Part shown: positions 1 to 8,224 of the stretch, piece by piece | Layout of the letters: each line of letters begins with the position of its first letter | Numbering within the stretch: position 1 is the stretch's first letter | Assembly (NCBI RefSeq): GCF_028288225.1 | Contig: NZ_JAQBOC010000011.1 | Span: 1-38,533 of the forward strand | DNA length: 38,533 nucleotides | From: Mucilaginibacter sp. | GTDB lineage: Bacteria; Bacteroidota; Bacteroidia; Sphingobacteriales; Sphingobacteriaceae | Direction of reading: 5' to 3' | Program-made: the position numbers and the translations under genes | The notes under the pieces: model-generated | Database searches by the model: none | What the model was told of the DNA's origin: nothing | The model's input: only the letters and a program-made list of their open reading frames with translations

Positions 1-56
1 AACCAGCGACCCTCTGATTAACAGTCAGATGCTCTAACCAGCTGAGCTACTCAGGA
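1..56 (-). tRNA. tRNA-Asn (GTT), 3' part cut off by window start
   Basis: Read on the minus strand, the sequence begins TCCTGAGTAGCTCAG, a typical tRNA 5' end and D-arm. It continues with GGTTAGAGCA and an anticodon arm whose loop is CTGTTAA, giving anticodon GTT (asparagine). The T-arm starts with GGTTand the window ends there, so the T-loop, the 3' acceptor strand and CCA are missing. A good Bacteroidetes promoter lies just upstream at 80-110. Confidence 0.93.
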
Positions 57-79
57 GTATTTTCTGGTTTGGAGTGGTG

Positions 80-110
80 CAAAAGTATGATTTCTGATGT
101 AATTTCACAA
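80..110 (-). promoter_or_regulatory. Promoter of tRNA-Asn (TTG-N20-TACTTTTG)
   Basis: On the minus strand a -33 TTG (108-110) is followed after exactly 20 nt by TACTTTTG (80-87). This is a full match to the Bacteroidetes consensus TTG-N17-23-TAnnTTTG. It predicts a start of transcription near 73, about 17 nt before the mature tRNA 5' end at 56. Confidence 0.7.
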
Positions 111-142
111 TATTTGTCAAAAAAAAAATTAAAATATTTTAC

Positions 143-1057
143 ATGAGTTTGTTAGTGATTGGTACTGTGGCGTTTGACGCAATTGAAACCCCTTTTGGGA
201 AAACTGATAAGATTGTTGGTGGGGCCGCAACATATGCAAGTTTAGCTGCATCGTACTTTTATGATAAGGTTAAAATTGTAGCGGTTGTTGGTGATGACTT
301 TCCAAAAGAGGAAATTGCGAGTCTTAATAAACATACAATTGATACCGAAGGCTTACAGATTAAAAAAGGCGAAAAATCATTTTTTTGGAGCGGAAAATAT
401 CATAATGATATGAATAGTCGCGATACATTGATAACAGAGTTGAATGTTCTGGCTGACTTTGACCCTATCATTCCGGAAGCTTACCAGAGTTGCGAGTTCC
501 TGATGTTGGGCAATCTTACCCCACAGGTACAGCAAACGGTTATTAAACGCCTTAAAAACCGCCCTAAGCTTATTGTAATGGATACCATGAACTTTTGGAT
601 GGACATTGCAATGGATGATTTGCTGGAAACTATTAAAATGGTTGATGTATTAACCATTAATGATGCCGAAGCCCGCCAGCTATCAGATGAGTACTCATTA
701 GTTAAAGCGGCCCGCAAAATTTTAACTATGGGACCTAAATACCTGATCATTAAAAAAGGTGAGCATGGCGCATTACTTTTCCACGAAGATCATATTTTCT
801 CAGCTCCTGCACTTCCGCTTGCTGAGGTATTTGACCCAACAGGTGCCGGTGATACTTTTGCCGGTGGTTTTATTGGTTATATGGCCAAAGTGGGTACGGT
901 TAATTTCAACAACATGAAAAATGCAATCATCTTTGGATCGGCATTGGCATCATTCTGCGTTGAAAAATTTGGAACAGAAAAAATTAAGAATCTTTCACAG
1001 GAAGAAATTGCTGCACGTGTACAAGAGTTTGTACGCTTGTCGTCATTCGAGATATAA
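143..1057 (+). CDS. PfkB-family carbohydrate kinase
   Basis: A 304-residue cytosolic sugar or nucleoside kinase of the ribokinase/PfkB family, which transfers phosphate from ATP to a sugar hydroxyl. The N-terminal glycine-rich segment IVGGAATYASLAA (about 25-37) matches PfkB signature 1. DPTGAGDTFAGGF (231-243) is signature 2, with the GAGD aspartate at 237 as the catalytic base. Length is normal for the family. The first ATG is used; the upstream region is AT-rich without a ribosome site, as usual in this phylum. The substrate cannot be told from sequence. The gene stands alone, divergent from tRNA-Asn, and ends in a perfect hairpin. Confidence 0.92.
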   Translation: MSLLVIGTVAFDAIETPFGKTDKIVGGAATYASLAASYFYDKVKIVAVVGDDFPKEEIASLNKHTIDTEGLQIKKGEKSFFWSGKYHNDMNSRDTLITELNVLADFDPIIPEAYQSCEFLMLGNLTPQVQQTVIKRLKNRPKLIVMDTMNFWMDIAMDDLLETIKMVDVLTINDAEARQLSDEYSLVKAARKILTMGPKYLIIKKGEHGALLFHEDHIFSAPALPLAEVFDPTGAGDTFAGGFIGYMAKVGTVNFNNMKNAIIFGSALASFCVEKFGTEKIKNLSQEEIAARVQEFVRLSSFEI

Positions 1058-1064
1058 AACAAAT

Positions 1065-1099
1065 ATAATAGTCGCTCGCAGCAGGTGAGCGACTATTAT
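1065..1099. terminator. Bidirectional hairpin terminator between convergent genes
   Basis: A perfect 13-bp stem (1065-1077 with 1087-1099, core AGTCGCTC/GAGCGACT) encloses a 9-nt loop. It lies 7 bp after the sugar kinase stop and 36 bp from the end of the convergent ABC ATPase gene. The A/T-rich stem ends give T-rich 3' sides on both strands. Confidence 0.75.
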
Positions 1100-1135
1100 T
1101 ATAAAGCTACCGATAATTGGGGTTAGCTAATCATT

Positions 1136-2131
1136 TTAATATTCCAGCCACTTTTTTATATTCAGGCTCACCATATCACCTTCATTGTATTTCCCCTCGT
1201 CATTCACTACACGTAGCAGAATGCCATCATTCTCCAGTATCAGGTCCTCATAAAAGCCTTTAAATAAAACTTGCTGAACCTTCCACTTACTGGTTTTAAG
1301 AACTTTATTTATCCTTATCCATTCGGGGTAAACTACTACATATTCCTTATCAGCTCGCATGCCGCAAGCTTTCGCTTCATTAGCGTTTAAAACATTACAA
1401 TTGGTGAGCAGTTCTGCAGTATATAAATTAAGCGGATTTTGATAAAGTGATTTTGGATGACCGCCCTCTACTATTTCACCAGTTTTAAGCACCAGCAGTT
1501 TATCAGCCATAGAAAGCACCTCTGCCGGATCATGTGATACCATTACTACCGTAAGGCCGGTTTCCCTTACAATCTGTCTTATATCGTGCTGTAAGCCTTC
1601 CCTAAAAGATGTATCTACCTGGTTAAAGGGTTCATCCAGTAATAAAACCTCCGGCCGGGTAATAATGGCCCGCGCAATGGCTACACGTTGCTTTTCGCCG
1701 CCACTCAAATCGGCCACGCGTTGCTTGGCCAGCTGCATCATGTTTAGCTGGGTTAAAATCTCTTCAGTTTTTTCTTCTTTAAGCCTTACATTTGTACTGG
1801 GCAACATGGCCGATACATTATCCCAAACACGGGCAAAAAGGTTAAGGTCATTGGTATGCTGGGTAACCATCTTCATGGCATCATGCCCAGGGATCAGTTT
1901 TTCTTCGGGGCCCCAAATTCGCTCACCCTTAAAATTTACGATTCCTTCATCCGGCGACATTAAGCCATACAGCAATTTTAATAATGTGCTTTTACCGCTC
2001 CCGCTCTGGCCTATTATAGCAGTTATTTTACCGGGTTCAATATCCAGACTAATATTTTTTACTCCCGATGCCTCTGCTCCGCTATAAGTTTTAGTTACTG
2101 AAATTGCCTGTAAAAAAGGTGCCTTTACCAT
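1136..2131 (-). CDS. ABC transporter ATP-binding protein, PotA/FbpC-like with C-terminal extension
   Basis: The 331-residue ATPase subunit of an ABC transporter. Walker A is GQSGSGKST (about 41-49), the signature is LSGGEKQR (about 142-149), Walker B is VLLLDEP, and the H-loop is VSHDP. After the nucleotide-binding domain (about 1-235) comes a roughly 95-residue C-terminal part resembling the TOBE-like regulatory domain of PotA/CysA-type importers. No permease or binding protein is encoded nearby, so the substrate is unknown and the partners must be elsewhere. The ATG start is preceded by TATCTTCG, one mismatch from the -7 box. Confidence 0.88.
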   Translation of the reverse strand: MVKAPFLQAISVTKTYSGAEASGVKNISLDIEPGKITAIIGQSGSGKSTLLKLLYGLMSPDEGIVNFKGERIWGPEEKLIPGHDAMKMVTQHTNDLNLFARVWDNVSAMLPSTNVRLKEEKTEEILTQLNMMQLAKQRVADLSGGEKQRVAIARAIITRPEVLLLDEPFNQVDTSFREGLQHDIRQIVRETGLTVVMVSHDPAEVLSMADKLLVLKTGEIVEGGHPKSLYQNPLNLYTAELLTNCNVLNANEAKACGMRADKEYVVVYPEWIRINKVLKTSKWKVQQVLFKGFYEDLILENDGILLRVVNDEGKYNEGDMVSLNIKKWLEY

Positions 2132-2178
2132 TAGGCGAAGATAATACGATTTTGGGGATTTTAGGATAGCACATACAT

Positions 2179-3000
2179 TTACCAGCCAACACTTAAGCCG
2201 AATGAAAAGTTCTTTAATCCTTTTTGGTCGGGGCTGTTTTCAAACATATCGTTAAAGTAGTATTTAGCGAAGATACCCATGAAACCATAACCTACACGGG
2301 CATACATGCCATATCGTAATTTGGTGTAATGATAATCGTCATTAAATTTTTGTTTACCGTTCTCTTCACTTATTTGCTTAACACGTCCGTTCAATAATAT
2401 GCCAATATCCGGACCGGCAACAAAATGAAACCTGCGACCACTGGCATCTTCATGTGTGCGAAAATCAAATCCTAAAGGTATGCGCAAGTAGCTTGACGAG
2501 AAGCGATTTTTACTGTAATTAATATTATCTGTTTGGTAGGTTAATACAGGTTGGTTACGCAGAATGGTAATATTATCACGCAGGCGAATATGTGTCCAAT
2601 CAAAACCACCGGCTATGTATATTTTGAAAGTGCTGCTAAAACGATAGCCAAACTGTATCACATCAAAACCCACATTGCTGGTTTTCCATTGGCGATAACT
2701 CAGAAATTGATTGTTTGGTGATAAGGTAAAGCTGCCATTATCTATTAGTGTTGCCAAACCCAAATCGAACCGTGTAAAGGTAAGCCCAAATGAAAAGCCC
2801 GGCGCTTTTGATGCGTGATAAGCGGTATCTCTATCATTTACTGTTACTCCGGCAACATCCTCGCCAAAGCCCAGCTTTACTTTCACTTTTTTTGTTTTAA
2901 CACTATCACTACGCGTTTTTACGCTATCAGTAGTACTGTTTTGTGCAAACGTAACAACGGTAGTTATAGATATTAACAGGGTAAATATTATGCGTTTCAT
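2179..3000 (-). CDS. PorT-like outer membrane beta-barrel protein
   Basis: A 273-residue protein with a clear signal peptide (MKRIIFTLLISITTVVTFAQ, cleavage after Ala/Gln near 20). A charged Ser/Lys-rich linker is followed by alternating hydrophobic beta-strand segments, and the protein ends in an aromatic residue (FGLSVGW), as expected for an outer-membrane barrel. The layout fits the PorT/OMP_b-brl family of Bacteroidetes. It is the last gene of a same-strand unit: 18 bp behind the putative anti-sigma gene, itself overlapping the sigma-factor gene. The function of this particular barrel is unknown. Confidence 0.75.
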   Translation of the reverse strand: MKRIIFTLLISITTVVTFAQNSTTDSVKTRSDSVKTKKVKVKLGFGEDVAGVTVNDRDTAYHASKAPGFSFGLTFTRFDLGLATLIDNGSFTLSPNNQFLSYRQWKTSNVGFDVIQFGYRFSSTFKIYIAGGFDWTHIRLRDNITILRNQPVLTYQTDNINYSKNRFSSSYLRIPLGFDFRTHEDASGRRFHFVAGPDIGILLNGRVKQISEENGKQKFNDDYHYTKLRYGMYARVGYGFMGIFAKYYFNDMFENSPDQKGLKNFSFGLSVGW

Positions 3001-3018
3001 ATGTTCTGTATATAGTCG

Positions 3019-3765
3019 TTATTCTTGTTTTTTAATTTTTATCACTCCCAAATTAAGTCCGCTGATGGTCGACTCATCATCTTCTGTATTGGTAAATTCT
3101 ATGATCTTATCCTTGCGTTTATCCACTTTGCTTACCACCACATTTATCAGGTCGCCAAGGCTGTTTATACGGTGTTTTTTGGCAGGCGTAGCAGCAATTA
3201 TTTTTGCCTGTGGCACTTGTGCAACTAAAGCATTCGGCTTTGTTATTGGCACATCCTCAGTAATCTGCGTTTTTATACTTAAAGGTGTTTCAACATCAGG
3301 CACAGTAGGTTTTAGTATTTCGTTATTTCGCTCTACCACTGCTGCAATTTGTTCAGTTGGTTTATTAGTGATTTCAACTGGTTTAGTTTCCTTATCAATG
3401 CCAATGATACTGCCTTTATATACTTTGTTAACCTTTGTTACTGATGCAACCTTTTCTGAAGGTTTAAGCAAATTATTGTCCTTAACAGGTGCTATAATTA
3501 CTTTTGGTTCGCTGTTGTTTTTAACAGCCAATATTTGCACTGGCTTTTTAGTATTTACTTTTACCTGCGGTATAAAGTACAGCCCTATAGCCACCATTAC
3601 CAGTATGCTTGCCGCAATACTTAAGTAAGGGAATAATGCTTTTTTATACTTATTGGCATTAAGCTTATCAGTAATATTTCCCCACACTTGTTGTGATGGT
3701 TCAACCTCAAAATTTTCAAATTCCGATCTGAATAATTGATCAATTTCTTTATCCTGCATATCCAT
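3019..3765 (-). CDS. Putative anti-sigma factor (single-pass membrane protein)
   Basis: A 248-residue protein that I do not recognise by specific family motif. The N-terminal 40 residues are acidic and probably cytosolic (DKEIDQLFRSEFENFEVEP, then VWGNITDKL). One transmembrane helix follows at about 44-66 (LSIAASILVMVAIGLYFIP). The remainder is a Lys/Thr/Val/Pro-rich, low-complexity periplasmic part. A short cytosolic head, one helix and a 17-bp overlap with the upstream ECF sigma gene fit an anti-sigma factor; this role is inferred from context. It could instead be only a membrane-anchored co-regulated protein. Confidence 0.7.
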   Translation of the reverse strand: MDMQDKEIDQLFRSEFENFEVEPSQQVWGNITDKLNANKYKKALFPYLSIAASILVMVAIGLYFIPQVKVNTKKPVQILAVKNNSEPKVIIAPVKDNNLLKPSEKVASVTKVNKVYKGSIIGIDKETKPVEITNKPTEQIAAVVERNNEILKPTVPDVETPLSIKTQITEDVPITKPNALVAQVPQAKIIAATPAKKHRINSLGDLINVVVSKVDKRKDKIIEFTNTEDDESTISGLNLGVIKIKKQE

Positions 3766-4321
3766 ATCTCTTTTTCTCCATTTTTAAAATCTGCTCCTTT
3801 AAAATCGCCCGCGCCCTTGACAATTGCGATTTTGATGCGCCCTCGCTTATCCCTGCCATCTCCGCAATCTCTTTGTGCGAATAACCATCTATAGCATACA
3901 GGTTAAACACCATCCTATAACCCGGCGACAGATCCTTTATAAGCAGTAGCAGATCTTTTGCCTCCAGGCTGCTGGCTGCAACCGCGTTCACTGATGGCTC
4001 ATGCCCTACATTATCTATATCAACTACTTGCATCATTTTATGATGACTGCGGTAGTACTCAATTGAACTATGTACCATAATACGCCTAACCCATCCTTCA
4101 AAGGCCCCTTCTCCCCTATAACTGTCCATTTTTTGAAAAACCTTGATAAAGCCATTTTGCAGCATATCTTCGGCCTCCATCCTGTCAGTGGCATACCGCA
4201 GGCAAACACCCAGCATTTTACCAGCCAACTGCTTATACAGCAATTCCTGTGCTTTACGCTGACCGGCTTTACACCGCTTTACAAGTTCGTCGATAGTAGT
4301 TTTAGGTTCCAAAAACATCAT
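3749..4321 (-). CDS. ECF-type RNA polymerase sigma factor (sigma-70 family)
   Basis: A 190-residue extracytoplasmic-function sigma factor. Region 2 is visible around AEDMLQNGFIKVFQKM and FEGWVRRIMVHSSIEYYR, which contact core polymerase and the -10 element. Region 4 has a helix-turn-helix at YSHKEIAEMAGISEGASKSQ. There is no region 3, as expected for ECF factors. The 3' end overlaps the next gene by 17 bp, indicating translational coupling with the putative anti-sigma factor. MM at the N-terminus leaves two possible starts; the first is given. Confidence 0.93.
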   Translation of the reverse strand: MMFLEPKTTIDELVKRCKAGQRKAQELLYKQLAGKMLGVCLRYATDRMEAEDMLQNGFIKVFQKMDSYRGEGAFEGWVRRIMVHSSIEYYRSHHKMMQVVDIDNVGHEPSVNAVAASSLEAKDLLLLIKDLSPGYRMVFNLYAIDGYSHKEIAEMAGISEGASKSQLSRARAILKEQILKMEKKRYGYAG

Positions 4322-4370
4322 TTAACAGTAAGATGTACAAGAAGCGTAAATGGTTGCATGGGTTGTAAAA

Positions 4371-4378
4371 TAATTTTG
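4371..4378 (+). promoter_or_regulatory. -7 promoter box (TAATTTTG) of the PIN-like gene
   Basis: TAATTTTG is an exact TAnnTTTG match and ends 14 bp before the ATG at 4393, giving a leader of roughly 8 nt. The nearest upstream TTG (4354-4356) is only 14 nt away, shorter than the usual 17-23, so the -33 element is weak. Confidence 0.45.
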
Positions 4379-4392
4379 ACTATTATTAACTA

Positions 4393-5208
4393 ATGATAAC
4401 TCTCAACGGTAAAGATTACAAATTATATTATTTAGATACGTGTGCCTTAAGCGAATTAGTTAAAGATCGATCAGGCTTTGGTAGTAGCTTGTTAAATATT
4501 GTACTTGAGGATGGCATTATAGCATTTTCTGTGAACTCGATTTGGGAGTTAAAGTCGGCGCCAGTTATTTATAAAGCTGCTATGGAAGTACTAAGTGTAT
4601 TACCTTCCATGATACTTAAAACAGGCGAAATGATATTTGATGAAGAATATAAGCAATTCAAAAATTCAAATCATGAGTTCTTCCCATATATCACCCCTTT
4701 TTCGGCATCAATATTCAAAAAAAATGGTATTGATTTATTGAAAATTGTAGAGGAAAAAGTGACAAATAAGAAAAATGATTTGGCGAAAAATTTTAGAGAA
4801 GATACCTTTCAATTCTTAAGAAAAAACCCATCAAACATTTACTCAAGAGAAGACCTGAAAGATAAATCCAAATTACGATTGAGTGTTGAGATGTGCGCGT
4901 TTCAACTTGCCACGCAGTATCGAATGATCGAAATAGGAAAATTTATTGAGAACAATGAATTTCCGATTAACAATTTCCCCTCTTTAATATCAATGGCTTA
5001 TTTATTACATTACAAATATTTACAGGCTGATAGAAAAGGATCTTCAAGTGATGTAGAGGACATTTTGATGTCAGCTTTATACCCTTACGTAGATGTTGTT
5101 GTTACAGAAAGAAACCAGTGTGAAATAATTCGCCAAATAAAAAATTATTCAGGCTTTCTTTCAACACTAAACACTTTCACACTAAGTCAAATAAAAGCCC
5201 TTTTATGA
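4393..5208 (+). CDS. PIN-like domain protein of unknown function
   Basis: A 271-residue protein that resembles PIN-domain nucleases at its ends. It has YYLDTCALSELV near the N-terminus with Asp15, then NSIWEL with Glu51, and VDVVVTERN near the C-terminus, the place of the late acidic motif of PIN folds. The central part (about 75-205) is a long, Lys/Asn-rich insertion or helical region not seen in small VapC toxins. Metal-dependent RNase activity is therefore only inferred. The gene is visibly more A/T-rich than its neighbours, suggesting horizontal origin. No VapB-like antitoxin precedes it. Its stop overlaps the amidohydrolase ATG by 4 bp (ATGA), so the two are probably translated together. 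Confidence 0.7.
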   Translation: MITLNGKDYKLYYLDTCALSELVKDRSGFGSSLLNIVLEDGIIAFSVNSIWELKSAPVIYKAAMEVLSVLPSMILKTGEMIFDEEYKQFKNSNHEFFPYITPFSASIFKKNGIDLLKIVEEKVTNKKNDLAKNFREDTFQFLRKNPSNIYSREDLKDKSKLRLSVEMCAFQLATQYRMIEIGKFIENNEFPINNFPSLISMAYLLHYKYLQADRKGSSSDVEDILMSALYPYVDVVVTERNQCEIIRQIKNYSGFLSTLNTFTLSQIKALL

Positions 5209-6470
5209 AAAGAAAAGCTATTTTGTTATTAATATCAATACTGATATCATTAAAGATATTTGCCCAAGAACAATACTTTTTACTTAAACCCGATAGAGTA
5301 TTTGATGGAAAAGACATCCATACTAATTGGTGGGTTTTAGTTAAAGGCAAAAAAATTGAAGCTGTAGGTGACCCTTCAACAATAAAAATTCCTGCATCTG
5401 TAAAAATTATTGAGCTAAAAGGCACAACACTAATGCCCGGCATGATAGAAGGGCATTCGCATCTGTTTCTTCACCCTTACAATGAAGCCAGCTGGAACGA
5501 TCAGGTATTGACCGAGAGCCGCGCAGAGCGTACTGCCCGCGCCGTTGAACATGCTAAAGCTACCTTAATGGCAGGTTTTACAACAATTCGTGATTTGGGT
5601 ACTGAAGGCGCAGGTTATGATGATGTAGGTTTAAAGTCGGCTATTAACAAAGGAATTATTCCCGGCCCGCGGATGCTGGTTGCCACCCGGGCAATTGTAG
5701 CTACAGGTAGTTATGGACCAAAAAGTAATGTTACCGAAGCTGTATTACCTATAGGTGCTGAACAGGCTGATGGCTCAGAGGGATTAACCCGTGCTATACG
5801 CTCACAAATAGGCTATGGTGCCGATGTAATAAAGCTTTATGCCGATTACCGTTGGGGAGTAAACGGAACTGCCGCCCCTACTTTTACTTTGGATGAATTG
5901 AAAACAGCCGTGCAGGTTGCCGGCAGCAGCGGCAGGCAGGTAGTTGTACATTCCGGTACTGAAGAAGGTATGCGCCGTGCAATAGCGGCAGGTGTTCGAA
6001 CTATTGAGCATGGAGATGGTGGCACGCCCGAAATATTTAAGCAAATGAAAGTTAAAAGTATTGCTTTATGCCCTACCCTTGCCGCAACCGAAGCTATCAG
6101 CAGCTACAAGGGATGGAAAAAAGGCATAGATGCCGACCCGGAAGCCGTTAAACATAAACACGAAATATTTACCGAAGCGCTGAAAGCCGGCGTAACTATT
6201 TGCATGGGTGGCGATGTTGGCGTATTTACCCATGGCGATAATGCCCGCGAAATGCTGCTAATGGCAGAATATGGTATGAAAAATATAGATGTGTTGCGAT
6301 CTGCTACATCTGTTAACGCCGATGTGTTTGAGCTGAAAGATCTGGGCAATATTAAGGCTGGTTATCTGGCTGATATTATTGCTGTGGAGGGCAATCCTGC
6401 GGAAGACATTAAGGTGGTTAAGCAGGTAAGGCTGGTGATGAAGGATGGGGTAGTTTATTTGCAGAAATAA
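5205..6470 (+). CDS. Secreted metal-dependent amidohydrolase (imidazolonepropionase/prolidase-like)
   Basis: A 421-residue amidohydrolase-superfamily enzyme with an N-terminal signal peptide (MKRKAILLLISILISLKIFA), so probably periplasmic or exported. Metal ligands are visible in order: HSH in MIEGHSHLFLHP, the bridging Lys region DVIKLYAD, His in VVVHSG, His in RTIEHGDG, and Asp in MGGDVGVF. The C-terminal LADI/AVEGNP segment is the usual small beta-domain of the family. Similar proteins act on N-acyl amino acids, Xaa-Pro dipeptides or cyclic amides; the substrate here is unknown. The start overlaps the PIN-like gene by 4 bp. Only 2 bp separate its stop from the convergent hemJ. Confidence 0.9.
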   Translation: MKRKAILLLISILISLKIFAQEQYFLLKPDRVFDGKDIHTNWWVLVKGKKIEAVGDPSTIKIPASVKIIELKGTTLMPGMIEGHSHLFLHPYNEASWNDQVLTESRAERTARAVEHAKATLMAGFTTIRDLGTEGAGYDDVGLKSAINKGIIPGPRMLVATRAIVATGSYGPKSNVTEAVLPIGAEQADGSEGLTRAIRSQIGYGADVIKLYADYRWGVNGTAAPTFTLDELKTAVQVAGSSGRQVVVHSGTEEGMRRAIAAGVRTIEHGDGGTPEIFKQMKVKSIALCPTLAATEAISSYKGWKKGIDADPEAVKHKHEIFTEALKAGVTICMGGDVGVFTHGDNAREMLLMAEYGMKNIDVLRSATSVNADVFELKDLGNIKAGYLADIIAVEGNPAEDIKVVKQVRLVMKDGVVYLQK

Positions 6471-6472
6471 AT

Positions 6473-7006
6473 CTATTTCTTCTCTCTGTAATACTTATAG
6501 ATCTTCACTGCCGACATAATAATGAGGCTGAAGACAATAATGCCAATTACTCCAAATATCCAGTTTAGTGCACTTTTTAGCACAATTAAAAAAACAATAG
6601 CAAATAGTATAATGGTAGCCAGTTCGTTCCAGATGCGGAGCTGGGTAGATGTCCATTTAAAAATACCTTTAGCCATCTGGTTCATTTTATGCTGGCAAAC
6701 AAAATGATAAGCTATCAACCCGGCAACAAACGTAAGCTTGATGTGCATAAAGCCGAATTGCAGCCAAACAGGTTTTAGTATAAGCATAGTGATACCTGCG
6801 GCAATAGTAAGTACCATAGACGGCACGGCAATGATATACCACAGCTTGCGTTCCATTATTTCAAACTGATCTGAAAGTATTTTACGGTCGGGTTGTGGCT
6901 TCTCCTGCGCTTCGGTATGGTAAATAAACAGGCGTACACCGTAAAATAGTCCCGCCATCCAGCAGACTACAAAAATAATATGAATGGCTAAAACGTATTG
7001 GTACAT
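6473..7006 (-). CDS. hemJ: Protoporphyrinogen IX oxidase HemJ
   Basis: A 177-residue membrane protein with four or five transmembrane helices. It oxidises protoporphyrinogen IX to protoporphyrin IX in the inner membrane. Family-typical motifs are LAIHIIFVVCWMAGLFYGVR at the N-terminus (His9) and LRIWNELATIILFAIVFLIV in the fourth helix, along with YHTEA and FMHIKL. Its place at the end of the heme cluster, 110 bp behind hemE on the same strand, supports the call. A palindromic repeat fills the gap to hemE. The gene ends 2 bp from the convergent amidohydrolase stop, with no terminator between. Confidence 0.9.
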   Translation of the reverse strand: MYQYVLAIHIIFVVCWMAGLFYGVRLFIYHTEAQEKPQPDRKILSDQFEIMERKLWYIIAVPSMVLTIAAGITMLILKPVWLQFGFMHIKLTFVAGLIAYHFVCQHKMNQMAKGIFKWTSTQLRIWNELATIILFAIVFLIVLKSALNWIFGVIGIIVFSLIIMSAVKIYKYYREKK

Positions 7007-7019
7007 TGTTTTTTCAGTG

Positions 7020-7107
7020 TGTCATTGCGAGGAGCGTAGCGACGTGGCAATCTCGTCGAATGCTTATTAAACGCGATGAGATTGCCACGCTATCGCTCGC
7101 AATGACA
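7020..7107. repeat. REP-like palindromic element in the hemE-hemJ gap
   Basis: An 88-bp inverted repeat. The outer arms TGTCATTGCGA (7020-7030) and TCGCAATGACA (7097-7107) match perfectly. The inner arms CGTGGCAATCTCGTCG (7043-7058) and 7074-7089 match with one change that still pairs as G-T. It would form a long hairpin in the transcript between hemE and hemJ. The GTCATTGCGAGG word recurs near 20,901, 21,011 and 21,181. Confidence 0.85.
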
Positions 7108-7116
7108 TTGGTATTA

Positions 7117-8142
7117 TTAGTATCTAAACTCTTTTATTACTTCTACCGCGTACTTCACATTATCAAACGGAATATCGGGCATAATGCCGTGACCCAGATT
7201 GAAAATAAAGCCCGGTTCACCTTTCATACGATCAAACAAGCGGTATATGCGTTCTTTGATCACTTTTTTATCAGCATACAAAATATGCGGATCAAGGTTA
7301 CCCTGTACAGCTATGCTTTGTGGTAAACGCTTTTTCATATCTAGCAGATCAACATTCCAATCTATAGATATTACATCCGGTTTAGCTTCAGCCATTAACG
7401 GTGCAAACACCGAGCTTCCTTTACAGAAGGATATCACCGGAATATCTTTTCTATTTAGCTTGCTAATGATCTCAGCAATATAACGATGCGAAAATTCGGT
7501 ATAATCATCCCACGATAAAGCCTGTGCCCAGCTGTCAAATATCTGCACGGCATTAACACCGGCAGCAATCTGCATATTCAGGTAATCGGCTGTAACGGTA
7601 GCAATCTTTGAAAGCAACTGATGGGCCATAGCAGGCTCATTATGCAACATTAGTTTAGTCAGCTTAAAATCTTTTGATGATCCGCCTTCAACTAAATAGC
7701 TCATTACAGTAAACGGCGCACCCGCAAAACCTATCAGCGGGATACTGCCATTAAGGCGCTGTTGTATCACCTTTATAGCATCGGCTATATATTGCAGCTT
7801 ATCACCTACGTTAGTTTGCAGGTTATCAATATCAGCCTGTGTACGTACAGGATTGGCAAATTTAGGGCCAACACCTTGTGTAAAGCTCAGGTCGCCACCC
7901 ATAGCTTCGCCTGTAACCAATATATCTGAAAATAAAATAGCGGCATCAATACCCAGCAGGTCAACCGGTAACATGGTTACATCGGCAGCTAGTTCAGGGG
8001 TTTTGCACATCTCCAGGAAAGAATATTTGTTTTTTATTTCCCAATACTCAGGCATAAAACGGCCTGCCTGGCGCATCATCCATACCGGCGGGCGTTCTGT
8101 TTGTTGTGAAAATGCGGCTTTAATTAGTAACGAATCTTTCAT
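7117..8142 (-). CDS. hemE: Uroporphyrinogen decarboxylase
   Basis: A 341-residue cytosolic enzyme that removes four acetate carboxyls of uroporphyrinogen III to give coproporphyrinogen III. The N-terminal signature PPVWMMRQAGRFMPEY carries the substrate-binding arginines. Further family motifs are GFAGAPFTVMSYLVEGG, the catalytic Asp region LFSDILV, and the C-terminal FNLGHGIMPDIPFDNV. Length matches the family. The ATG start is 18 codons ahead of the signature. It is transcribed with hemJ, and upstream is the TPR gene of the embedded two-component segment. Confidence 0.97.
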   Translation of the reverse strand: MKDSLLIKAAFSQQTERPPVWMMRQAGRFMPEYWEIKNKYSFLEMCKTPELAADVTMLPVDLLGIDAAILFSDILVTGEAMGGDLSFTQGVGPKFANPVRTQADIDNLQTNVGDKLQYIADAIKVIQQRLNGSIPLIGFAGAPFTVMSYLVEGGSSKDFKLTKLMLHNEPAMAHQLLSKIATVTADYLNMQIAAGVNAVQIFDSWAQALSWDDYTEFSHRYIAEIISKLNRKDIPVISFCKGSSVFAPLMAEAKPDVISIDWNVDLLDMKKRLPQSIAVQGNLDPHILYADKKVIKERIYRLFDRMKGEPGFIFNLGHGIMPDIPFDNVKYAVEVIKEFRY

Positions 8143-8167
8143 ATATGTTAGAGAAACAAGAGGTAAG

Positions 8168-8224
8168 AATCAAGATACAAGACAAATCCTCTTGGTTCCT
8201 GGCTCTTATTTCTTGTATCTGATT
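8168..8224. repeat. Inverted repeat upstream of hemE
   Basis: AATCAAGATACAAGA (8168-8182) is repeated inverted at 8211-8224 as TCTTGTATCTGATT, with one base inserted. The spacer between the arms contains related words. The right arm reaches the stop codon of the TPR gene. Confidence 0.65.

Noticed and set aside
2990..3628. 212-codon plus-strand frame antisense to the putative anti-sigma gene
   Set aside because: Low-complexity coding on the opposite strand produces it; the sense gene overlaps the sigma gene and has a clear transmembrane layout.
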